Assembly: GCF_947172395.1 (NCBI RefSeq)
Contig: NC_069099.1
Location: 12,591,740-12,655,739, forward strand
DNA from: Bicyclus anynana
Lineage: Eukaryota; Arthropoda; Insecta; Lepidoptera; Nymphalidae
DNA length: 64,000 bases
Direction of reading: 5' to 3'
Positions 9,794-21,700 of this stretch are shown here, piece after piece. The notes beneath the pieces are model-generated. The model had not been told where the DNA came from and searched no databases. It was given only the letters and a program-made list of their open reading frames with translations. How positions within the stretch are numbered: position 1 is the stretch's first letter; the number at the start of each line of letters is the position of its first letter. The position numbers and the translations under genes are program-made.

Positions 9794-12700
9794 CTGAAAT
9801 GTGAATAATATAATTTGTATTGTCACGGGTATAGTTAAATTAAATTTCATATAGGCTTTATTTACTCGTAGTTGCGGCTTGCAGTTTTAATTGCACTGCC
9901 GAACTATTCTGACTGATGAAAAGTCGAACTATTCAGTTAAATCTTTTGTGTGTAGTGTACGTCGGTTTTACAGATTTTTTCTAATAATTTTGTTTAAGAT
10001 AACAACCCCTGTAGCCAAGTGGCACGTCTTTCTCTTTCTACGATCGAAAACGCTTCGAAAACTAGAAAAATGTATGGGAATGACATTTGCTATCAACAGG
10101 TCACGTGATCAAGATCGTTTGCGATCGTAGAAAGAGAATCGACGTGCCACATGGCTACAGGGGCTGTACTAAAAGTTAAAACTGAAGGTCTGTAGCGCTT
10201 CTTACAAGCTCATCTGAAGTCAGGTTCTTTGGGTTCAAAAATTGACAATTACTTCATTACGTTACGGTTACGGTTACGGTTTGTTTGTAAGTACCAGTTG
10301 TTTAATTTAGCATATTAGGCTAAGGGTCTCAGTCACAACCATTGACATTGTGTCGAAATATCACATAAATTAAACCCACTAAACTTGTCTGATGCAGGGT
10401 GGCTCTATCTTCTGTAGGGCTATTAGAAATATGCTTATGGTGATTGATGATGGTTAAAAAAAATGTGTTAAAATCCATGTTGCACACTTCTTTAAAAGAA
10501 ATAATAATATCAAATTGTAAAATTAAGTAATAGATTTAGATAAGAGTTCCGTTTTTGTACTACGTACTCAGACCAATTATTGTATAGGACCTGCCTCGTT
10601 AGACGTTACTTTTCTGTGCGATTATATATGCGATTATAAAAACTGTCTCTAAAGAATCGATGTTAAATACTTGTAATCGTGTTCGTCCGTTAAAGAGCTC
10701 CATAAAAATACCTTTTTGTGTAATTAAATTGTGAAAAAAACGGGCAAAAACTTCTAGTTTAGTACAAGATATATACAAAATCTAAGCTCGTTTTCCTCAG
10801 AAAATGACAGACAATTTTCTTCGTGACTATGAGTGCGATACAGGTCCTTCTATAATTGGTCTGAGACTACGTACGTTCGGAACCCTAAAAACGAGTGTGC
10901 TTTAGAGCCACACGGCTGAAGTAAAACTTAGTTCAAAATTAAAAGCCAAAGCAGGAGTTACTGAACTGCAATCTTGATATTGGATAGAAGCAGGCGTTAC
11001 TTTGCGGAAGTTCATCATGATTATATAATGCAATTATATAATCATGATGAACTTCCGCAAATAAATATAGTGCAATTGCACGTTGTAGAGTCAACATCTC
11101 CTGAGGATGCTCCGGTTTCGGGGTGAAACGTACGTAGAGAGTATTTTGTCGGACCTGGGTGACGTTGTCGCATGGGTTCGCCGAATTTTCGCGGATGATA
11201 GCAAAATAAATAAATCTTGATGTATACAAAAAAGGATTGTTTCAAAGTTCTCTAACAACGCCATCTATGGGTATTTTAAAATAACAAACAGTTTCACTAT
11301 GTTTGTAGATGGCAGCACGTGTCCTAAACGCCTCGCCCGATTACGTTTTTCGTAACACCATTCACCAACTTTTAAAAACTATTACTTAATTTTACAATAT
11401 AAGTTCGTCAATGTTAAAGACTTATACCTATGTCCTCACTCCTCATATATTGTATACCTGTAAAAGGTCAATTAGTATGTTTGACTACTTTTATAAGCCT
11501 GTTGCGTTTGACAGTTGACAGACAACGCGTTGGTGTTATGTTTACGTCCACATATTCGCATCGCATTTAATTTTATTGTAGACTAGCTGACGCCGCGTGG
11601 TTCCCGTTCCCGTAGGAATACGGGGACCTATAGCCTATAGCATTCCTCGATAAATGGGCTATCTAACACTAAATGAATTTTTCAAATCGGACCAGTAGTT
11701 CCTGAGATTAGCGCGTTCAAGCAAACGAACTAACAAACACACTCTTTAGCTTTATAATGTTAGTATAGATTCGTGCGATCCTCACGATGCGGATCAGTGA
11801 ACGCATTTGTACTACTTTCTATACAAAAATTAATGCGATCAGTTTGAAACGATGCGTCCGATACTCACGATGCGGATATGTGGACGCCTACTATAAAACT
11901 TAAGAAACATCTTAAACCGAAATTAACGTTAGGTATAAGTTGTTAAATGTATGTATACGCACAAACGCGCTTGGTCTATTATATGAACACTGCATATAAA
12001 ACCAAACAGACTTCTCAGAATAGATTGTCTAAAACTCGATAGTTTAACAAACTCAAATGAACAGATTTTAATGTCAAATGAAAAAGAAAACATCTTATTT
12101 CCTAGATTCTAAGAAAGTTTAAATTTTAATACATAAAAATATTTAACTAAAGTAAAGGTTTTGGTAAGTTATTGTAATTTTTATATTTATCTATTAAATA
12201 ATAATAAAATACGCAAAGTTTTATTAAATTATTTAGGTTTTTTATTTTCACATAACTTTTTTCCTTTAAAACCAGGTTATAAATTTTAAAAATTATTTCA
12301 CGAATGGAAAGCTACATTATAACAAGAACTGTATTTTATCTCCATATTCTCAAGGGAACAAAACGACGCAGGTAAATATATAAAATATTATTGACCACAA
12401 CTAGGGTTACCAACTATACTGTTTTTCACTAAATTATTATACTTTTTACTGTTGAACAAAAATAAAGTAAGTAAATAGCATTCATTACTGGCCAAAAGTG
12501 GAGCCATTTAACAGACACTTAAGAAGAATTTAAAAACATAAGTAAAATTGTCTCATATCTAATTTATGTTGTTGCCACCTCAACATTTACTGAAATAGTA
12601 TTTTCAGTAATGAATGCTTCTTCGTAAATGGCGGGAGGATAAAAATAGAGCATAATATATCAATTTAGTAAAAAATTAGCTCCTCATTTATTTTAATTTC

Positions 12701-15700
12701 ACTTATAATAATTGTGATGAGGTGTATGAAGTTTTTTAAAAAAAGATTGTAATTTAGTAAGTTGAGTTGTATTTAAAGCAATAAATAAATAAAATACTGT
12801 TTATTTCTCTAATTTACTGTTTAATAATAGACCTGAATATACTTTATTTCTTGTAAAAAATAGTTGGCAACCCTAACCACAACCCATGATGAGGATGCCG
12901 TTACTGTTGAACTGTTGAGGCTTGAACTAATAGATATGAATAAGCATTATAGTAGAGGAGCCTGAGATGCTAAATTTGCAGTTACTTGATTGTCATGGGA
13001 ATCGATTAGATTTGGTGTAATCTACCAAATCTAATCGATTCCCATGACAATGTTATCAAGAATAAAAAAAAAATGGTTATAAACTTTTATTGATTTCAGT
13101 TATGGGGAAAAAAACTAGAGACTAAAAACAATTTTTATTACTTTGGCTTACTGAAATCGTCAGAAAACGATTATTAATCAGGAGATTATTTCATTCAAAA
13201 TAAGTAAAAAATTTACCGCGAATAACAGAAATTTATGGGTTTTATTTTGTAACTTTGGAACCCTTCCATTCCATTGCGTTACGCTCAAATCGTCAAATTT
13301 TCGAAATGCCTTTATCACGCCCTTTAGCTATCAACTCACCTACCTTATCTTAATCTGTCTGAATATTTCTGAAGTTGTTTTTTTTTTGGTTGCCCTAAAC
13401 GAACCCACCAATATTAAGGGCTCATACTTCGTGGAGGTACTCAACAACGTGCAAGTTCCTTATGTTCATCTGCCGCGTTCGAGTAACTGCAAAAATCCCG
13501 CCTTCGGCTCCCCTATTATTAAGCACACTTAGTACCACTGACCATTTTTCTCGTGTATCTGCACTAGGCACTTGAAGCTTTGCTGTGCGCGCGCCAGGCT
13601 GTACTGTGACTGCGACACCACTTTGGTGGCGCCGAACTGGATCCGCGCCTTGCCCTTCACCAGCGTGGCGGCGATCTGCATGATCACCGCCTCCACCGTG
13701 TACGCGGACGACCAGCCCTGCTTGGTCAGCAGCTCCATGCAAATGGCTCCGCCCACTAGCACGTAACCGCCTGGAATACAACCAAATCGATCTATTAGTA
13801 ATAGGGATGATGACAGTTTTTTTTAATTGTATACAAATTAAGAGTATACTAATAACAAAGCAATTTTGTAAAAGTAACAGGGTATCTGCGATCATTACTT
13901 TCGGAGCTACAGGGATTTAAAGGGTCAGATTTGCGGCGCTGCCGCGGATCCCCGAAAAACGCCCCATACAAAATGGCACGGACTAATGACGTCGTGGGCA
14001 ATGTAATGATCGTTAGATTTGTATGTGCGTTCAAACAAAATTACTAATATCTTTGTTATTTGTGCGTTTATGTTTATAGTTCATATATTAAAAAATGTCA
14101 CATTTAATGTAAGAAAGCTAAAACTGTATAAATTTTCATCTAATTACGATAAAAGATTTTTAATAGATTTAGAAATTTTATAATCTCATTTATTTTGCAA
14201 ATATCCAGGCAAACTTTGCTTTTTATGTATAAATTAGTTAACATTGACCTTATTTACCCGAATGTATCATAAAAATCAATATATTCAAACCTAGTCATCC
14301 TCCCCATTGTAAAAAAAAAACCATTACAAATAAGAAAACATATTTTACTATGAGATATGCCAGTTTAGAGCGTTGCGTTGCGTCATAACATAGACGCTGC
14401 ATCGTTTTTCATCATTAACCTCTTATATTAAAAGGACTCACAATCAAGTAGAAAATTTCACATAAAAACTGGCCAATTTTGCTTTGAAACTTTTAGAATT
14501 ATTGGTAAAGAAAATTATACCTTTATGTGATAATTTTCAGTAAAATCCCAAATTCAGAGCAAATTCAACCTTAAAGATTAGAGTTTAAGGTTGAATTTGC
14601 AAATGCGACTACTCGAATTGAGTGTCAAGGAGTTGTGTTTGGCACTCATTGAGTGGAGATGTTTTTTGGTAGCTGATTGTGCATCCATTTTTTAATAGGC
14701 GATCGATGTTTTCCATGTATTAAAATATAGATTTTATGTGACATATTATGTCACATAAAATCGTTGCAGTCGTAGACGCCGTTCAATGGACGACATACAG
14801 TGCTCATTTATTATATGTATGATTTGTTGAGAATGACGAGGTACGTCGTGCGTCATCGTAACGCAGATGTGCCATACAATGCGTTGATGTGGCGCAACGC
14901 AACTCACTAATGTGGCATCGCCCTAATTCACATAGTTAGGACCAAAGTCTCAGCTCACCTGAGTGCCTAGTGAGAGTTTACAAGGTTTTCATACTGTGAC
15001 GATCGCGTAAACGTAAACGCGAATTTCTAAGGAATTGAAACGGTTCTGCAGTAGTGCCACTAGATGGCGCTGTTTCACTTCCTTTTCCAAATTCGCGTTT
15101 AGATTTACGCGATCGTCACAGTACGGACACATTGAAAACTCCCACTAGGCCACTCAGATAGACAAAACGTACAAAGGGCGGCGGCTCAAAGGGACATGTC
15201 TCCTTGAACATAGTATTCAGCAGTATCGAGTCCTGCCCTGCTTCTCCTTCAGTACCAGCAGGTCGTCGTGCACGCTGCTACATTTTCCAATATACAAATT
15301 TTAAAGAAAATGCCACATTAAAGCGTTGCTACATCGTAGGTCACGTTTCAACGGACAACAGGGAGTGCTCATTTGTTTTGTAAGCATTGTTGAGATTCAG
15401 TTACATTGGATTAGGTTGTGCGTCTTCCTTTTGCGCTGCAACGTCGTGCGTCATCGCAACTCAGGTGTGACATACAATGCGTTGATCCGTTGCGACAACG
15501 CAAAGCATTGCACTAATGAGGCATCACTCTAATTACATAGTTATGGAAGGAAGTGTCAACTCACATTGCCATATATTTTACACATGCACCATTAAGGCGT
15601 TGCGTCATCGCAGGCCACGTTTTAACAGACGACAAACAGTGCTCATTTGTTTTGTATGCATTGTTGATACTGACTGGGTGTTTGCGTCATCCTTTCACAG

Positions 15701-18700
15701 GCATGGTGGCAAAGAATACGTTGATGCGACGCAAAGCAACGCACTAATGAGGCATCGCCCTAATAGGTTACTTGCCTCTTTTGTAAGCAGTATTAAACTT
15801 AATTATGAAAGTATTTTATGCTATATTTTATTTTGTCGCGTCGTTTTGCCGCCAAAACACAACACATTAGCAATTGACGTCATTCATAGAGATAACAGCA
15901 TGATTGGCGTTTGCAGTGATGTGATAAAAATACAATTTTATTTTATAAAAATATTACAATTACAAGATTATTTTCACAAATAAAAATGTGATTAGAGTTT
16001 CTAGGTTTCAGTTTAGAACTGAATAGCAAAAAATCTTCTTAGATTTGTACAGCAGGCGAGTAGCCTATTGACATAGTTAGGTACCAAAGTGTCAGCTCAC
16101 CTGATATAATAGGATATACAACACGTACGAAGGGTGGCTCGAAGGGGTACGTCTCCTTGAACATGATGTTCAGCAGTATCGAGTCCTTGCCCTCCTTCTC
16201 CTTCAACACCAACAGGTCATTGTGCAGAGGGCTGTCCGGGTCCACGGAGCGCAGTCTTATATTCCACTCGTACAGTGAGTCGTTTATTAATTCTGAAAAT
16301 ATTATAATAATAAGTATGAGTACTGAGTTTGTTTGTTTATTTTGTCCTAAGGTGTTGAAATGGTGACAGAGATCAGGGGCGTAGCTATCGCCGTATCAGC
16401 TGTATCTATGACTAGCTGACAGCGCGAGGTTTCACCCGCGTGGTTCCCTTTCCCGTAGGAATACGGGGATAATATATAATATAGCCTATAGCCTTCCTCG
16501 ATAAATGGGCTATCTAACACTGAAAGAAGTTTTCCAATCGGACCAGTAGTTCCTGAGATCAGCGCGTTCAATCAATCAAACAACCAAACAAACAAACTCT
16601 TCAGCTTTATAATATTAGTATAGATACGGAGCCCCCGGAATACAGGGGATCCTTTATGTGAAAACAAAAATTTATTAAATTTAATGCACAATCTATCTGC
16701 CTAGTGGCAGTTTTCATATTGTGATAGTCGCGTAACGTAAACGCGAAATTCAAAGGAATCGAAACAGCGCCATCTAGTGGCACTACTGCACAATTTCTGT
16801 TTCAATTCCATATAAATTCGCGTTTATGTTTACGCGATCGTCACAGTATGAAAACATTGAAAACTTGCACTAGCCACTCTGATTCACAGAGAATAAAAAA
16901 GAGGTTTTCGGGATTTGCCTCTTTCGTCTATAAGGTCCCCCTAATTTTGATACAGGGCCCCTATATATACTTTGGGAGTATTTGGAAGATCATGGTTATT
17001 AATAAAAATCTGAAAACCGAAAACTAGTAAACAAAACTTGCTTGACGTAATGACGTAATAGTATATTTACATATTGGCCATATTGAAAAGACAATTATTT
17101 TTCTTTTTAAGCTGACATAATTTATGGACTAACTAGCGGACGTCCGCGACTTGGACCGCGTGAAATTTAGTTATTAACAAATCCCTTGGGAACCATGGAT
17201 TTTTCTGGGATGAAAAGTAGCGTACGTGTTAATCCAGAGTAAAATCTATTTTCATTTCAAATTTCAGCCAAAGAGTAACAAACATCTAAACAAACATTGG
17301 ATAGAAGCCTTTGCAATTGCACGTTGTAGAGTCAACATCTCCTGGGGATGCCCCGGTTTCGGGGTGAAACGTACGTAGAGAGTATTTTGTCGGACCTGGA
17401 TGATGTTTTGTCGCATGGGTTCGTCGGCTTTTCGCGAAGGATAGCAAAATAAATAAATCATTATATAATGGAAACAAGTATCCATACATACTAGTGGCGA
17501 AGGATGGAATTTTGACAAGGTAAGCTGTCCCGCTTGATACACACTCCGGTTTTCCTTACATCCATACATAAGAGAAACCATGTTGAGAGATGGATTTTTA
17601 AAAGGTAACCCGACAGGAATCGGCCTGTATAGACTCTTCGCCACTGATAGTTACAAACTTTCGCGTTAATAATATTAGCAGGATTAAGTCCATTTAATCC
17701 TCACCTATAGAATACATGTTGCTTTTGAAGGAATGGCTGCGGTATATGTCGCGCAGCTCCTTCATGAGGCGGTCGGTGGCCTGCAAGCTGCCGGACACGC
17801 TCCCCGACAGGTAGTCTTGTCTCTGGTTCTGTCTCAGCCGCTCTAGCGTCGCTAAATGCTCTATCTCCATGTCGTCCTGTAAGAAAGCCAAATTAAGCAT
17901 TGTTTTAGTCATTAAGTCACGTTTCTGCAGCGCAAACGGCCGCGAAGACGTTTCATAAGTCAAGCCGTTATGCACGCAGCGACTAATACACGATCAGTTA
18001 TAGTCGTGGGTACTGCAGAAACGTGAAACTAATTAACCGTCAATGGCAGGCATTACTAGTCGCCTTTAGAACTTCTTAATCTGGCCCTGTCGCAAAATTT
18101 GTAACAGACATATACCACCTCCCTGCCGTTCGTTCTTAGCGGATACCTACAAACTATAGACTACCTCCCTGCCAAATTTTATCTTTGTACGTCAAGCGGT
18201 TTTCGAGATTACGTGAGAATGACCTTTCGCATTATATATTAATTAATAGCGCAATTAATTCGCATTATATATTATATTATATATTAATAGCGGACGCCCG
18301 CGACTTCGTCCGCGTAAAATTAGTTTTTTTAGAAATCCCTCGGAAACCATGGATTTTTCCGGGATGAAAAGTAGCCTATGTGTTAATCCAGAATAAAATC
18401 TATTTCCATTCCAAATTTCATCCAAATCGCTTTAGCAGCCACAGCGTAAAGGAGGAACAAACATACACACACACACAAATTTTCGTCTTTAAAATATTAG
18501 TGTGATAGCGGTCATGCTTTCGCTTTCGCTTTTACTTATGTACACATCTTCCCTACCCCTACCTTACCCTACTCCCTACCTAAACCTACCTACATTAGTT
18601 CGTCAGTAAGTAAGGCAGAAGTAAGAAATTGCCTATACCTACTAGGAAAATGTCGTGCAATGACGTCACGGCGTTAAATGCGGGCTGATCGCCGCGCGCT

Positions 18701-21700
18701 CACTTTAAAATTCTATATCTCGGGAACTAATTAACGTATTGAAATAATTCTTTCACGAGTATTTTTTATTTTCAAACAGCCAAGGAGAATACAGACAGCT
18801 AACATTTAGAAATAACGAACAGTCTCCATTCACTGACTGACCCAAGACCCACACCAAGAACCTCATGATCCGAAACCACATACAACCACTTGACCATCGA
18901 TCGTAGATCGTTAGATGGGTCTCAAAGCGCCGCAGAATGTCATTGTACGTCATCACTCGTAACACATTTCTCTTTATTCATGTTGTGGCTTGTTTTTACA
19001 CTGCCAAAATGAACGCGAAGGCATAATTAAAGAATTAAAATGAAAAAAAAAACCGGTAAATATTTTTTAAGTCCACGTCCACTCACAGCATGCGCTTGTT
19101 ACGTACTAAGTTAAGATGTGCGTGCACGTCATTGGGTAATGACATAAAATTGTGCGTTCTTTAGTATGGAGGGGCCCATCTAACGATTTATATAGATGCA
19201 CTTGACCACCGCCGAGGCAGTTTAGTGAACAACTACTACTATTTTAAGCAATCATGGAGACTCACCTTGTTGCTGCGTCCAGCATCATCAACCATCTCAA
19301 GCGGCAAGTCATCTTCTCCCTCCGAGTCGTCCTCCTCTGCCGCCATCTCCTCGTCCTCCTCAGTGCCAGACTCGGCGCCGTTTGACGTCACGCTTGGTAA
19401 TCTGTAGATTTTTTATTCCAACTGATTCCATCAAAGATATAAATTGTAAAACTAGTAGATGATAAAAAATATAATATTATAAAGTGAAAGAGAATGTTTT
19501 TTATGTTTGTTTAAATGCGCTAGTTTCTGTATCTACGAGTTGGATTGTGCTGATATCTGCTGCCAAGCTGCTTGTTTTCTGAAAGTGTAGGGCTCAGGTG
19601 TAATTTGAAAAAAAAAAAATGTCCTGTGTCCATCCTGCGGCGGCAATGTAGGATGTGTTCTGTAGTGTTGCCTTGGGTGTTTGAAAACTGTCGATAAAGG
19701 TCTAATAGAAGAAATACACTACCGATCTAATTTTTTTATAAATATTTATTTAGTTAGGCATAGGTGTTAAACCTTGTGTCATGTCCCTTGAATTTAAAAA
19801 AAAAAGCGTCGTGTCATTAATATATCCTTCACAGAGTTTATGTCATAGAGAACTCTGTATTTTACCTACATACTAAAATTGACTATGCTTTGTCAGATAT
19901 GCATTGGCCCATGATTGTGTTTGGTCAATGATGCTTACCTATGTTGTATTTGGTCAATGATGCTTACCTATGTTGTGTATAGTCAATGACGCTTACGTAT
20001 GTTGTGTTTGGTCAATGATGCTTACCTATGTTGTGATTGGTCAATGATGCTTACCTATGTTGTAATAGGTCAATGATGGGTACCTTATGTTGTGTTTGAT
20101 CAATGGTGATTACCCATGTTGTGTTTGGTCAATGATGATTACCTATGTTGTGTTTGGTCAATGATGATTACCTATGTTGTGTTTGGTCAATGATGCTTAT
20201 CTATGTTGTGTATAGTCAATTATGCTTACCTATGTTGTGTTTGGTCAATGATGCTTATCTATGTTGTGTATAGTCAATTATGCTTACCTATGTTGTGTAT
20301 AGTCAATGATGCTTACCTATGTTGCGGTACTGGGTGAAGTGGCAGCGACAGGGAATCCAAGTCCGGCGGTTCTGGTACGCCGTGTAGTTTGCATAGTTCC
20401 CTCAGCAATATACCCACCTGCGGATTCAAATAGTTCACAATATTCAAGCTTGTTTAAAAATATTTTCCTTGGTCACGGCATCACGCGTAAATGGCTGGAC
20501 CAATTTCAGTTTTTTTTTTTATTATCATGAAAGTTGCGCAAAACATCTTCTCAATCTAAAGCCTTTGGCAACCAGAGAGATCAAATTCAGGATTTTATAT
20601 TTTCTAAATTGTCTCTGGTCTGGACTGGCGCCATGGTAAGTTACTGGCAAAGACGATTTAGTGTTCAGGTATAATGTCGTGTAGAAACCGTCAAAGGTAG
20701 AATGAACTTATCTCTTCTACAGTTAACCCGCTACGCTACTACGCTACTACGCTATCTGTATTGTCAGATGAGGACGCAGTTAAAAACTTTCCTTTAAATG
20801 TTGAAGGAGCTAATAGTAAAACGAATATTGACTTTTACGGGGACATTAATTTCTCGATGAAACCATGATTACACTTGTACATTAGTTTTTAAGTTAATTT
20901 CTTGTCTGTTATTATTATTTTTGGTGTACAATAAAGTATATTTCATTTCATTCATTCATTTCATTTTACACTTTGTTCTACTTACTGTATGTACACAAAC
21001 ATTTGATCAGTCGAGTAGTAAAACAAATAGTCTCAGTTTCGGATGAAACTACGTATTGTAGTAATTAAAAACTCGCGACCTCCGATAGGAAGTCGATGAA
21101 GAAGTTTTGAATTACAACAACTCATTAAATTGAAATCTTTGATAGGAAGTTTCTAAAGGAGGTTAAATTACAATCAATAAATTCATTTGCGGATACATGT
21201 TACAGATGATAAAATATAGGATGCAAATCATAATCACTCGTATAAATCGTGCTAATTGGATATGCTAATATTAATGGTTATTACACACGCAGTTTCAGAA
21301 ATAGAGAACAATATTCACATATACAAAATCTCCCATGAATTTGGGCACAATTTGATGTCAGAAATTCTTTCCAATCCATGCCATCACAAAAGAGTCCAAC
21401 CTCAACATTTCTCCAATGATGAAATCGGCCCCTTAATCGTGAAGCTATGTATATCTTTTAAAACTTGTTGTTTAAAAGCATGAAAAGAAAATTCTACTGA
21501 AAAGTGCAGACAAGAAATTCGGCAACCGCTTCTAAAAAGTAAATATCATTCCTAGTATTAATATTAGTAAGAAGAGAGTTATCTGAGAAAGTTTCCACGT
21601 TTCTCGCCTACAGTCAAAGTGACATACAAACATAGAGGAATTAGAAAATGGAGATGCATCGCATTCAAATTCACAAACAAAATTGACTGTCGTTTTTTGA

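Larger units (their letters stand above)
10979..11220 (+). mobile_element. Retroelement 3' end with hammerhead-ribozyme-like core, copy 1
   Basis: From ttggatagaag to the tail gcaaaataaataaatc. The same sequence occurs at 17298-17460, where the 11001-11061 palindrome is absent, so the palindrome is an insertion in this copy. The core at 11097-11140 fits a hammerhead scheme (see ncRNA entry). The AAATAAATAAAT end resembles a reverse-transcribed tail. I infer a Penelope-like or other retroelement end; no reverse transcriptase is present. Confidence 0.55.
14350..15762. repeat. Cluster of three related MITE-like units with gcgttgc ends
   Basis: Three units, about 14360-14925, 15310-15532 and 15590-15762, share gtgctcattt.., catacaatgcgttgat and the right end gcactaatg.ggcatc.cyctaa. 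The left ends carry gcgttg. Terminal inverted pairing suggests MITEs; the second and third lie head to tail. The first contains two small palindromes (14559-14600, 14730-14762). Confidence 0.6.

Noticed and set aside
10255..10280. Telomere-like tract
   Set aside because: ttacgg repeats are few and do not match the insect TTAGG repeat.
13529..13542. UBE2Q ending QWY after exon 7
   Set aside because: A GTCAGT donor precedes it, and the conserved WFTPPKEDG end with matching phase is present at 9793-9762.
16347..16571. 74-residue minus-strand frame
   Set aside because: It lies wholly inside a Helitron-like element; the same translation recurs in other copies.
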